A DNA stretch of 64,000 nt from Peptococcaceae bacterium BICA1-7 (GTDB taxonomy: Bacteria > Bacillota > Desulfotomaculia > Desulfotomaculales > Desulfocucumaceae). The translations under genes were made by a program, and so were the position numbers. The stretch spans positions 186,001 through 250,000 of the forward strand of contig JUEB01000009.1 in assembly GCA_000802095.1 (NCBI GenBank), in the 5' to 3' direction. Under the pieces are notes generated by a model, which saw only the letters and a list, made by a program, of their open reading frames with translations, ran no database searches and was not told where the DNA came from. How positions within the stretch are numbered: the first letter of the stretch is position 1; each line of letters starts with the position of its first letter. Shown piece by piece: positions 43,597-51,332 of the stretch.

Positions 43597-43693
43597 GTAA
43601 TATTAATGATAATGCACAATCTAATATAGATATTACATTTTATACATTGAGGGCTATTCCAGTAAAATCTGAATAGCCCTCAATTTTTCTTTT
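43597..43693 (+). ncRNA. Candidate small RNA of about 95 nt
   Basis: Starts about seven bases after the -10 box. GTAATAT (43597-43603) pairs perfectly with ATATTAC (43630-43636), closing a 26-base loop, then an AU-rich linker, then a 13-bp perfect stem (43647-43659 with 43671-43683) and TTTTTCTTTT. No frame with a ribosome site lies inside. Promoter, two hairpins and terminator together make a free-standing sRNA gene likely. Target or role is unknown; an RNA homologue family is not recognised. Confidence 0.7.
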
Positions 43694-43783
43694 AACAACG
43701 GTTTTATACTGTATAACTCTTGCATACTCCATTTACTTTAAATTATCAGTGTTTTCCAAAACAAACTATAGAAAAGTAATAAA

Positions 43784-43819
43784 CCACCAGCTGCCTGTAC
43801 ATTAACCGGCAGCCGATGG
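43784..43819 (-). terminator. Likely terminator of tRNA-Pro
   Basis: CCACCAGCTGCC pairs with GGCAGCCGATGG (two mismatches); on the minus strand TTTATTACTTTT follows. Confidence 0.5.
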
Positions 43820-43876
43820 TTTTCCTCACCGTAAAGCTACAGTATAATCATTTTTACCATCATTGAAGCTTTTTAC

Positions 43877-43953
43877 TGGTCGGGATGACACGACTTGAAC
43901 GTGCGACCTCACGGTCCCGAACCGTGCGCTCTACCAAACTGAGCTACATCCCG
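43877..43953 (-). tRNA. tRNA-Pro (anticodon CGG)
   Basis: Reverse complement begins CGGGATGTAGCTCAG and ends with CATCCCG then ACCA; the 3' CCA is encoded. The anticodon arm CACGG-TTCGGGA-CCGTG reads CGG (codon CCG), giving tRNA-Pro. D-loop (AGCTCAGTTTGG) and T-arm (GTTCAAGTC) are normal. The degenerate island begins on its 5' side. Confidence 0.95.
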
Positions 43954-44166
43954 TTGCGTAATCAAATCGCAAATACTATTATGCAATAAAGATCTGCCCC
44001 TGTCAAGGAAGGATTGTCCTTTTTAATATGCCTTTAATGGGAACAAATTCAAAACAAGTTTGCATTTGTCACGCACATGCTTGCCACGAAATTCTAGAAC
44101 ATCAGTTGCATTTCCCACATAACCTTAAAATACTGGGCAGGTTACCCGGTAAGGTTGGTTGGATTG

Positions 44167-44706
44167 TCACTGTCCGGGCTGACCAGGGACGCAGCCGTGC
44201 AGGGTGATGTTATTAGACACAACCGCTACACTTTTTCCTTGAACCGCTACGAGGTTTGCGATAATATTCATGATCGTCTGGGTTTTGCCGGTGCCGGGCG
44301 GTCCTTCGATAACTGATATAGAACTTGTAAGGGCATTCTCCAGTGCAGCTTTCTGGCTGAGGTTAAATCGGAATGGAAAAATGATACTGTCGGTGCCGGG
44401 AGTTCGCGGTTCAATCGCCTGTCGGTTCAGGTAACGGCTCAGTACACTTTCCGGGTGAACCAAGGTAAGCTGCTCCATTTCCCGTTTTAAAAAAGCCTCT
44501 TCTTCCGGGTTGTCTGACGTATATTGAGATATATCTCGCAGATAGGTCTGTATCTGCTGGGCATCCTGGCTGGCAGATACATCACTGACCAATGATAATG
44601 ATTGACGCCTAATTGTACGAGCTTTACCGCTGTATTGGATGATACGGATCCATTCTCCAAAGTCAAGAATTAGCTGCGGCTCATAGACAGGCATGCCTTC
44701 AAACAT
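44167..44706 (-). pseudogene. Truncated SF1 (UPF1/DNA2-like) helicase fragment
   Basis: A fragment of a large AAA_11/UvrD-like helicase: FNLSQKAALENALTSSISVIEGPPGTGKTQTIMNII holds Walker A, and VAVVSNN follows. Then the reading breaks off within about 15 residues (LHGCVPGQPGQ), far before the Walker B and other motifs. The N-terminus also starts mid-domain. It is therefore a remnant of a protein usually several times longer. Confidence 0.75.
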
Positions 44707-44933
44707 AAGCGACCTGTCCGTCTAGATTAATTATCTCAGGCTCTATAATCAGTAGGCAAATTTGTACTGCATGCTGAGGAAAAAAGACATATGGTCACCA
44801 AGTATATTCCAGCACTGATTAACTTTTTAACCATACTCATTTTACCTCCATAAAAATTAATTATAAGTGCATTTATTATCATCGTTTTACCATTAGTTTT
44901 ATGGATAATGGGAAGTTATTAGATTATATTAAA

Positions 44934-45386
44934 TTACCAATTAAACCAGACGACAAGACGAATCTGGTCATCGGAAAAACGATGGTCTTTCTCAAGTTGA
45001 AGTACTAAGTTCGCTACTGTGTTCCAGTCGGAATCCTTAAGCATCTCATCAAGATTAGGTATATTTTTCACTTCACTCCATAAGGCATAAGTATAACCTC
45101 CACATTCTCCAGGGCCATATTGGCATTCGTGTTTAGCAATAACTTTAAGCTCAGCCAGAACTTCGTTCGAAGGATTTGGTGGCGAACCACGCGTAGCAAA
45201 TATTCCTTCAATATCAACTTCACCTGCAACACAACGCTTTGATAGACCGAAGAGTTGCTCAGAAACATGATCAGATACATCGATAATTGTACTTAAATTA
45301 ATTGCACCACTCCAAGCATTCTCTTCCTGTTTTTCCTCACCTGTAAACCTAGAGATCTCGACCCAACCTTCGATCCAAAAAGGCAT
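44934..45386 (-). CDS. Unrecognised 150-residue acidic protein
   Basis: MPFWIEGWVEISRFTGE start, acidic, aromatic-rich, ends DQIRLVVWFNW. No domain recognised; isolated soluble proteins like this in defence or toxin islands are sometimes immunity proteins, but nothing here proves it. The ATG has GAGG eight bases upstream, and the frame is intact within a region where all neighbours are broken. Confidence 0.6.
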   Translation of the reverse strand: MPFWIEGWVEISRFTGEEKQEENAWSGAINLSTIIDVSDHVSEQLFGLSKRCVAGEVDIEGIFATRGSPPNPSNEVLAELKVIAKHECQYGPGECGGYTYALWSEVKNIPNLDEMLKDSDWNTVANLVLQLEKDHRFSDDQIRLVVWFNW

Positions 45387-45455
45387 TGTTTATTCCTCGC
45401 TTAATGTTTTATTGATTTCGGTCCCATGAGACTTAATGCCACCAGTACAACAAAG

Positions 45456-45660
45456 AGACAAGTGGACGGTTCTTCTGACTTTGACTTGCAAATTTCTTTA
45501 CCTTACCCAATTAAACCAGTAATCACATCAATCTTTCCTATGGATAGATTTTTTTGGTGAATAGCAACTTTTATTTTTCCGTACTTTAGTTTTTCGATTG
45601 CCTTGGCTAATTATAATAAAATACATTTAAGACAAGTGAACCGTCCCCTTGTCTTTCTAA
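45456..45660. repeat. Inverted-repeat-bounded remnant (REP/MITE-like)
   Basis: GACAAGTGGACGGTTCT near 45458 and GACAAGTGAACCGTCCCC near 45634 contain opposite copies of GGACGGTTC/GAACCGTCC. The second also forms AAGACAAG...CTTGTCTT. These are typical ends of small non-autonomous or REP-associated elements. No gene lies between them. Confidence 0.5.
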
Positions 45661-45688
45661 TCCGCTCGCTATGATGTGATTGAGGTAA

Positions 45689-46501
45689 TTAAATTTTAAA
45701 TAACGTCTCTAACTCTCTTATTCTTTCTGACTTTATCACATAACCGAGATTATTTGGAATATTTGATAAAGCAATAGGTACCTGTAAAGTAGGAACATTA
45801 ATAATTTTTACTTCACCAGTAGCAGTATATTGGGGTCCAGCATATAGTACGCCTACTAAAATTATTCTAGACCTTCCTAAATATGTATTACCACTTTCCA
45901 TATAAATACAGGAAAACCGCTTGACCCTGGAAAACATGCAGCATCAATTACAAACTCTTTTTTACCATTATAATCAAAGTTTATATTTGTAGCAGTAATA
46001 CCTCTACGAAAAAATTGGCTTATTATTAATCTTATCCCATATTCCATTTGGATACCCTACCATAAGAATTTCTTCTAGTGCAGACATTTGTTCCAACTGT
46101 TCTTTGGTAGGAAGTAAAGATATGTCTAGTGATATATAAAATAGATTTTCATTTCTTTGTTTTGCTCCATTAATAAATGGAGCAATTGGCATTGCGCACA
46201 AGTCAACACTGGAATCAGGATGCTTTCTCCAGTACTGCTCAAAATTATCAAAAATAATGTTAAAATGTTCTTTATCGTTTGGTTTTGATTCTTGTGTGGC
46301 TTTTGTAAATACTAAACGTCCTTTTACTGCACCATTAATAACATGCTTATTGGTTATAACTACTGGTACATGAGTATTATCATCCTTGTTATCAAGAAAT
46401 CTAAAAAAGAAACCTGTTCCTGTACCACTATTACCATCAGCATACTGGCATTCAATTCTCACTGTCGAGTATGCAATTTGTTCTGATATTGAAATATTCA
46501 T
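45689..46501 (-). pseudogene. Frameshifted trypsin-like serine protease
   Basis: The first part (MNISISEQIAYSTVRIECQYADG) contains ITNKHVING (catalytic His) and DSSVDLCAMP (Asp), then stops after NKPIFS at a TTTTTT run near 46010. Removing one T restores the frame (RRGITATNINFDYNGKKEFV) and gives PGSSG with the catalytic Ser, but a second frameshift follows near 45905 before the last part (YMESGNTYLGRS...). So all three catalytic residues are there but in three frames. Intact parent would be about 270 residues. No signal peptide; probably an accessory (defence-type) protease. Confidence 0.75.
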
Positions 46502-46930
46502 AAAATTGTCCCTCACTCCCCGACTTCCCATTATAGACATTTGCACTCAATCTTTTAGCATGTCTTCTTAATCAGTTAGACTTTTAAAATATTTGGTTTC
46601 CAAAAATAAACAGTAAACCAATTTAATTATGACTATATTTCTTCCAATTAAGACAATTTCCTTCCTTTCCAGGAAAAACAATCCATCCGCAAATTTATAT
46701 AATAAACTTAATTCCCGAGGAAAGCTCGGTCTGAAATAAAAACAAAAGCGCCAGGAGAATTAATTCCTCCCGGCGACATATCTACGTTGAACTGATTACC
46801 TTATATTTCCTGAAGAATTTTAAATCGTGGGTCGTTGTCAACTCTTCCCCATCAAGCCCCTCAGTCTCTGCAAGAATCTCCTCGTTGATTTTGCCGGTAG
46901 AATTTTCGGTCAGTATTTGCAGTTTGCCGT

Positions 46931-47191
46931 TCAGCTTTCTTTAAATACCCGTATGAGATACGCAGAATGATATACACGACTAACGTCATTGAAGGTTATC
47001 ACAGGCAATTACGGAAAATAACCAAGACAAAGACATCGTATCCGACCGACGAATCCCTGGTTAAGATAGTATACCTGGCCACAGTTGAGGCTTCAAAGAA
47101 ATGGACCATGCCCATAAGGGAATGGAATACCTGCATTTCGCAATTTGCAATATTCTTTGAGGATAGATTGGGGTCAGAAATGGCAATATAA
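46931..47191 (+). pseudogene. C-terminal fragment of an IS256-family transposase
   Basis: FFKYPYEIRRMIYTTNVIEGYHRQLRKITKTKTSYP and LVKIVYLATVEASKKWTMPIREWN are the classical IS256/Mutator C-terminal region containing the last catalytic Glu (VIEGYHR). Only about 85 residues remain out of roughly 400, and the sequence joins unrelated DNA at about 46931. No terminal inverted repeats are seen, so it is a dead remnant. Confidence 0.85.
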
Positions 47192-47390
47192 AACATATGA
47201 GTTTATCGCTTTTGTTCTCCGCAGAAATAGCAGGTAAAAGCATAAAAATAGCAGGTAACCTTCCGGTCATTCCTGCTATCTCCGGCAGAACCCTACCGGG
47301 CGCTCGGGTTGCTCTCCAGCAGCGCCCTATCCTCCCGGCAGGTAAGAGCCATAGTTATCATAACCAAGCATTGGCAGTTTTTATAAAAGT

Positions 47391-47588
47391 TCACTGTACC
47401 AGCCAGCCGTAATCCTGCCTGCAGTCCACAATATAATCAACAAACACCGTCTGCTCCTTGATCTGATACAGAATCAGGTGCCACTTCTCAATAAACATCT
47501 TGTGATACTTGTTCAGCGGTATAAATTCAGCATGGAGAAAGGGGAAACGCTCCGGCATGGTGGAGAGGGAGCGAATGGCACCCATCAA
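47391..47588 (-). pseudogene. Truncated RelE/ParE-type toxin
   Basis: Residues GAIRSLSTMPERFPFLHAEFIPLNKYHKMFIEKWHLILYQI and VFVDYIVDCRQDYGWL match the C-terminal two thirds of RelE/ParE-superfamily toxins. The frame continues upstream (SAARKTKNEL) but runs into a stop; the first about 30 residues are missing. The antitoxin is absent. Confidence 0.7.
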
Positions 47589-47673
47589 TTCATTCTTTGT
47601 TTTTCGGGCGGCAGAAGGATGCTATGAAATCAATCAGCAATTTTGTGACAGCCTTTCAAGCTCCTTTAGCCGC

Positions 47674-48000
47674 TCAAGTCCAACTGTTTTCAAACAGAAG
47701 ATTCATCCAGTCCTGCCTGCAGTGCAGCACACGGGCAATGAAAATCTCGACTTTGCCGATGCGATAAAAAATGATATAGGGACTTACCACAATACTGCGG
47801 TATCCCGGCTCGACTAATGAAAGATCGTTGGTAGGCAGTACGGCTCCCATACGAGGATTGTCCGCCAGATTCAGAATGGTGTTTTCAATGCGTTCCAACA
47901 TACCGGCAGCGGCATCCCGGTGATCCTCCGAAATATAGTCAAAGATGCTGTCAAGATCATCGACTGCATCCCTTGTATAACGTATCCTATATTTTGCCAT
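47674..48000 (-). CDS. parE: ParE/RelE-family toxin
   Basis: 108 residues: MAKYRIRYTRDAVDDLDSIFDYISED, MLERIENTILNLADNPRMGA, and YRSIVVSPYIIFYRIG with VLHCRQDW at the C-terminus, the typical ParE/RelE fold. It overlaps the antitoxin by 14 bases. ParE-type toxins poison gyrase or ribosomes; which target is not visible. Intact in a region of broken genes. Confidence 0.88.
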   Translation of the reverse strand: MAKYRIRYTRDAVDDLDSIFDYISEDHRDAAAGMLERIENTILNLADNPRMGAVLPTNDLSLVEPGYRSIVVSPYIIFYRIGKVEIFIARVLHCRQDWMNLLFENSWT

Positions 48001-48283
48001 GGACGCGATCCTTCAACCGGCTAAAGACCTCGTCGTGATCGATCAGGTCGCCTTCGACAATTTGCTTGTCAGCTGACGCTAATTTGACCTGCAAACGAAT
48101 CCAGGCCTCCCTGCGGCAAAATGCCTCGTGACTCATGACAACCAGATCATTCTCACCGTTGTTGGTAACAATGATGGGGTCATCCGATTCGTGGCAGAGC
48201 CTTGAAAAAGACTTATAGTCCGATCGAATCACCGATGACGGCTTTACAATCATCACACCGGGGCTACGAAATTTTCCCAACAT
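47987..48283 (-). CDS. Phd/YefM-type antitoxin
   Basis: 98 residues: the core VIRSDYKSFSRLCHESDDPIIVTNNGENDLVVMSHEAF is the Phd/YefM fold, binding its own promoter, and the C-terminal helix wraps the toxin. GGAGG lies eight bases before the ATG at 48283; an inner ATG at 48253 is possible. It precedes and overlaps the ParE-type toxin, a normal type II pair. Confidence 0.85.
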   Translation of the reverse strand: MLGKFRSPGVMIVKPSSVIRSDYKSFSRLCHESDDPIIVTNNGENDLVVMSHEAFCRREAWIRLQVKLASADKQIVEGDLIDHDEVFSRLKDRVHGKI

Positions 48284-48487
48284 AATGGAAGCCTCCTGTC
48301 AAATATCTATCAAAAGTCTACCATACGACTTCCCTTTATGCAATGTTCGTATGCGCCGTTAAATAAAAAAACGTCTTGCAGGCGGCGGGGAGACAGAATA
48401 GGCAGGGATTTCAGGCAGCAAAAAGACCTCCTGGTGACATGCATAGAGGGGGAGGGGGTTTAATCCAGGCGGACGTCCCGGAGGCTG

Positions 48488-48681
48488 CTACTGACTCTTA
48501 GCGACAGAGCCATACGGAATGCCGGGCCGGCTGCAGGACGCAGACGGCAGCCGGAATCGACGCATGGACGCGGCGTTGGAGGCGGCCGGCAGTCCATAGG
48601 CGACGAGCTTAGAGTCAGTTCCCCTGATGGGGACATTCCTGCCCACAAAGAAATACTCAATCTTCAGCAGGTGTGTCCCCT
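48488..48681. other. GC-rich structured segment
   Basis: ACTGACTCTTAGC (about 48489-48501) pairs with GCTTAGAGTCAGT (about 48609-48621) with one mismatch. The 110 bases between are very GC-rich and contain the nested stem CCGGCTGC...GCAGCCGG. Next comes GGGGACATTCCTGC, with the partly complementary GCAGGTGTGTCCCC 25 bases later. Composition differs sharply from its AT-rich surroundings. It could be a structured RNA, a transposon end or a recombination site; no protein is convincing. Confidence 0.45.
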
Positions 48682-48791
48682 TTCCTTATTGGTCCGGGAG
48701 ATCGGATTCACCCCCCTCCACCGGCCCTTTAGCGACCAATGAGTGACCCAAAAACTACCCCAAAAACTCTGCTTTTACTTTAGCGCTCAAC

Positions 48792-48821
48792 AAAAAAGCC
48801 CAGACACATAAGGTCTGAGCT
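48792..48821 (-). terminator. Terminator of the DUF456 gene
   Basis: AGCTCAGAC/GTCTGGGCT with one mismatch, then TTTTTTG on the minus strand, about 60 bases after the stop. Confidence 0.7.
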
Positions 48822-48880
48822 ATTTACCAGCATGGGTGCCAATTGAGTTATGAAAGCCAAGAGTATAAAACTGGCGGAGA

Positions 48881-49360
48881 CTATATAACAGCCATGAAGA
48901 ACCAAATGATCATGCCGGCCTCCACAAGAAGCTTTAAGACCAGCCCCCCCGCCATTCCCAGCATGGTCCCCATACCGGACTGTACCGCCTGGGCAAGAGG
49001 CTTCTGAACAATAACCTCACCGGCCACAGCCCCTACAAAGGGCCCGAAAACTATACCCAGCGGCCCCAGAAAAAGTACCCCCAGCACAAGCCCGGCCAGA
49101 CTGCCCCACACGGCGGCCCGGGACCCGCCATAACGTCTGGCGCCCCAGGCCGCGGCGGCGTAGTCAATAAAAAAAATGAGCCCCACAGCCAGTCCCTGAC
49201 CGATGAAAAACCAGAGACCAAGCCCCTCAAAGCCAGCGGTAAGCCCGAAGGCCAGCATCCCCAGCCAGATTAGCGGGGCGCCTGGCAGGGCCGGCAATAT
49301 GGTTCCCGCCAGACCGGCGGCAAAAAACAATACCGCCAGGATGAAACCCAGAACAGTCAT
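48881..49360 (-). CDS. DUF456 family membrane protein
   Basis: 159 residues with about five hydrophobic, glycine-rich segments (GLAGTILPALPGAPLIWLGMLAFG, GLVLGVLFLGPLGIVFGPFVGAVAGE). This pattern marks the DUF456 membrane family, unknown function. GGAGGGATG lies before the ATG. Single gene. Confidence 0.85.
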   Translation of the reverse strand: MTVLGFILAVLFFAAGLAGTILPALPGAPLIWLGMLAFGLTAGFEGLGLWFFIGQGLAVGLIFFIDYAAAAWGARRYGGSRAAVWGSLAGLVLGVLFLGPLGIVFGPFVGAVAGEVIVQKPLAQAVQSGMGTMLGMAGGLVLKLLVEAGMIIWFFMAVI

Positions 49361-49576
49361 TTTACATCCCTCCGGGTGGTTATTCTATTATATTGTACAT
49401 CAGTTGAAAATGCTTTTTAATACTATTTATTCTCCCTTCGACAACTTATTCTATTATTCCGGCGCCCAGCCCATTATTAAACTGAGCTTTCTTGGTATTG
49501 ACAGTTAAGGCCCTGCTGAAATATTATTTTTGTACTGATTTTGTCAAACCTGCCATGTACTGAAAGGAGATGTCCG

Positions 49577-50083
49577 ATGAAAAAGCTCGGCATAAAGGGC
49601 CGGGGCTGGCTAAAAGGGTTTCATGTTTTTTTTAGCTGCGCCTGGCTGGGCACTGCGCTTTCCATGATGCTTGTGATGCTGTTAAAAAGCACCCTCCCCA
49701 ACGGGGATGAGCTATACGCCTCAATGGCCTCAATAAAGCTGATGGATGATTTTATTATCATACCCGCTGCGCTGGGATCTTTAATTACCGGCCTTTTAAT
49801 CTGCTGGCTCACCAACTGGGGATTTACCAGATTTAACTGGGTAGTGGTCAAGTGGGTGGTAACCATAGCTCTGGTATTATTCGGCACCTTCTGGCTGGGG
49901 CCGTGGCTGAACGGGGCCACTGCCATAGCCGACGCCGAGCGGGCCATGGCCCTGAAGAATTCCACCTACCTTCACTTTAGACAGATGAACCTCATATTTG
50001 GCAGCGGCCAGGCTTTAATACTGGTAATACTGGTATTTATTACAGCCTTAAAGCCCTGGGGAAGACGGGGCGGATCAGATTAG
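49577..50083 (+). CDS. Four-helix membrane protein, DUF2269-like
   Basis: 168 residues (ATG 49577, AAGGAG eight bases upstream). Four helices: residues about 11-36, 62-82, 92-112, 138-160. Motifs GWLKGFHVFFSCAWLGTA, ITGLLICW and FTRFNWVVVKWVV resemble the DUF2269 membrane group. Function unknown. A strong terminator follows at 50105-50133. Confidence 0.75.
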   Translation: MKKLGIKGRGWLKGFHVFFSCAWLGTALSMMLVMLLKSTLPNGDELYASMASIKLMDDFIIIPAALGSLITGLLICWLTNWGFTRFNWVVVKWVVTIALVLFGTFWLGPWLNGATAIADAERAMALKNSTYLHFRQMNLIFGSGQALILVILVFITALKPWGRRGGSD

Positions 50084-50104
50084 CACAACCAGGAAATAGC
50101 ATTT

Positions 50105-50133
50105 GGGCTGTCCCATAGGGGACAGCTCTTTTT
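50105..50133 (+). terminator. Terminator after the DUF2269-like gene
   Basis: GGGCTGTCCC / GGGACAGCTC stem, then CTTTTTAATT; 22 bases past the stop codon. Confidence 0.85.
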
Positions 50134-50211
50134 AATTCTGTTATGGATTTATCGCGATGAGGCTGTGTCATAAATATTTTTAACCTTGACAAGCTAGGAA
50201 ACCAACATTAT

Positions 50212-50230
50212 GATAATGATATTCATTTTC
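50212..50230 (+). promoter_or_regulatory. Fur box-like operator upstream of DUF2325 gene
   Basis: GATAATGATATTCATTTTC, matching the GATAATGATAATCATTATC consensus at 17 of 19 positions, about 15-30 bases before the gene at 50245. Confidence 0.75.
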
Positions 50231-50244
50231 ATATAAGGAGGTTA

Positions 50245-50541
50245 TTGAAGTTGTCAATATTTATAGTTGGAGCTGATCGACTGGGAAATATTGCAAATAA
50301 CTTAAAAGAGTCCGGCTGTCACTCCATTACCCATCTAAAGGGCCGCAAAAACATCTGCATGCGCAAATTGCAGATCCCTGCGGGAACTGATCTTATACTG
50401 GTCATGACCGACTATATAGACCATAATATTGCCCACGATATCCGTTCGAAGGCTAAAAGACAATCTATACCGGTGCTATTTTCAAAGCGATCATGGACTT
50501 ACCTTTTTCCAAAGTTAAAAGAGTTTATCTATTCATCATAA
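50245..50541 (+). CDS. DUF2325 family protein, Fur-linked
   Basis: 98 residues: IFIVGADRLGNIANNLKESGCHSITHLKGRK, DLILVMTDYIDHN, and SIPVLFSKRSW are the DUF2325 pattern (a Rossmann-like small protein). TTG start at 50245 near AAGGAGG (an in-frame TTG at 50251 has better spacing). A Fur-type box precedes it, placing it in the iron-responsive region with feoA-feoB. Role unknown, perhaps iron sensing or regulation. Confidence 0.8.
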   Translation: MKLSIFIVGADRLGNIANNLKESGCHSITHLKGRKNICMRKLQIPAGTDLILVMTDYIDHNIAHDIRSKAKRQSIPVLFSKRSWTYLFPKLKEFIYSS

Positions 50542-50630
50542 AAAAAGGCTTATATTTTTCCGGGTGGTGTTTTCGTGAGGAACAACAAAAATTTAGTGGC
50601 GATAAACCAGGCATTGCAGGAAAAGATTAA

Positions 50631-50906
50631 GATTTCCCCGAGGATGCTCTTAATATTGTTCAATACCATCATGAGAGGTTCGATGGGAGCGGCTATCCCG
50701 CAGGCTTAAAGGGGGAGTCCATACCCTATGCCGCCAGGATTGCAGGTATTGCCGATGCATGGGACGCTATGACGTCCGACCGTTCCTACCGTCATTCTCT
50801 TACCGTGGAGACCGCCCTTCGGGAATTACATAAGGGAGCCGGAGGTCAATTTGATCCGGCCATGGTTAATGCCTTTTCCAAAATTATCAAAAAAACCCGC
50901 CGTTGA
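50631..50906 (+). pseudogene. HD-GYP domain remnant
   Basis: In-frame segment EDALNIVQYHHERFDGSGYPAGLKG, then ARIAGIADAWDAMTSDRSYRHSL and the tail GGQFDPAMVNAF, the C-terminal half of an HD-GYP c-di-GMP phosphodiesterase domain. It lacks any start codon, and the N-terminal HD half and its metal ligands are gone. A TAA precedes the fragment. A short frame from GTG 50575 overlaps it in another phase and is probably not a gene. A gene remnant inserted between iron-regulated genes. Confidence 0.8.
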
Positions 50907-50960
50907 CGTGGTATAGATTATTTATATTGTGCTATTGACACAGAAATGGATAAGCATTAA

Positions 50961-50979
50961 AATGAGAATGACTCTCATT
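50961..50979 (+). promoter_or_regulatory. Fur box-like site 1 upstream of feoA
   Basis: AATGAGAATGACTCTCATT, a perfect 9-1-9 type palindrome for Fur/DtxR-class iron regulators. Confidence 0.75.
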
Positions 50980-50996
50980 ACATTTGCTTTATCATT

Positions 50997-51015
50997 GATA
51001 ATAATTATCATTATC
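50997..51015 (+). promoter_or_regulatory. Fur box-like site 2 upstream of feoA
   Basis: GATAATAATTATCATTATC, 17 of 19 to the Fur consensus, starting 18 bp after site 1 ends. Tandem boxes imply tight iron repression of feoAB. Confidence 0.85.
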
Positions 51016-51070
51016 AGTTATTGGCAGCCGGTAGAGGGTTTCTAACATAAACAAAACAGGAGGTAGTCAG

Positions 51071-51292
51071 ATGACTCTGGATCGTGTAAAAAGGGGCCAG
51101 TTATTAAAAATTATGTCCATACCGGATAAGCAGATCAGGGCTCAGGCCATCCGCTTCGGCATCGCCGAGGGTGAGTTGGTCAATTGTGAGGAGGTTGTTC
51201 CCGCCGGCCCCGTTGTGATCCGTAAAAACAATCAACTGCTGGCCCTGGGACGTGGTTTGGCCAGGCAGATAAGTGTGCAATGCATGGAATAA
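51071..51292 (+). CDS. feoA: Ferrous iron transport protein A (FeoA)
   Basis: 73-residue SH3-like protein: KRGQLLKIMSIPDKQIRAQAIRFGIAEGELVNCEEVVPAGPVVI, matching FeoA, a partner of FeoB. ACAGGAGG precedes the ATG. First gene of feoA-feoB-zinc ribbon under tandem Fur-type boxes. Confidence 0.9.
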   Translation: MTLDRVKRGQLLKIMSIPDKQIRAQAIRFGIAEGELVNCEEVVPAGPVVIRKNNQLLALGRGLARQISVQCME

Positions 51293-51332
51293 AAGTTAAC
51301 TATAATTAGTAAAAAAAGGAAGTGATGTACCG

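Noticed and set aside
43877-43953. tRNA-Pro as the attachment site of the island
   Set aside because: The island lies on the tRNA 5' side and no duplicate of the tRNA 3' end is seen in the window.
46004-46013. In-frame stop of the protease as a selenocysteine codon
   Set aside because: The stop is TAG, not TGA, and restoring the family sequence requires a frame change, so it is a frameshift.
47197-47412. Frame next to the IS256 remnant as a gene
   Set aside because: No ribosome site, low-complexity repeat-like sequence, and overlap with the RelE remnant on the other strand.
50575-50709. 44-residue frame from GTG 50575
   Set aside because: Its second half is out of phase with the recognisable HD-GYP sequence, so it is more likely a by-product of the decayed gene.
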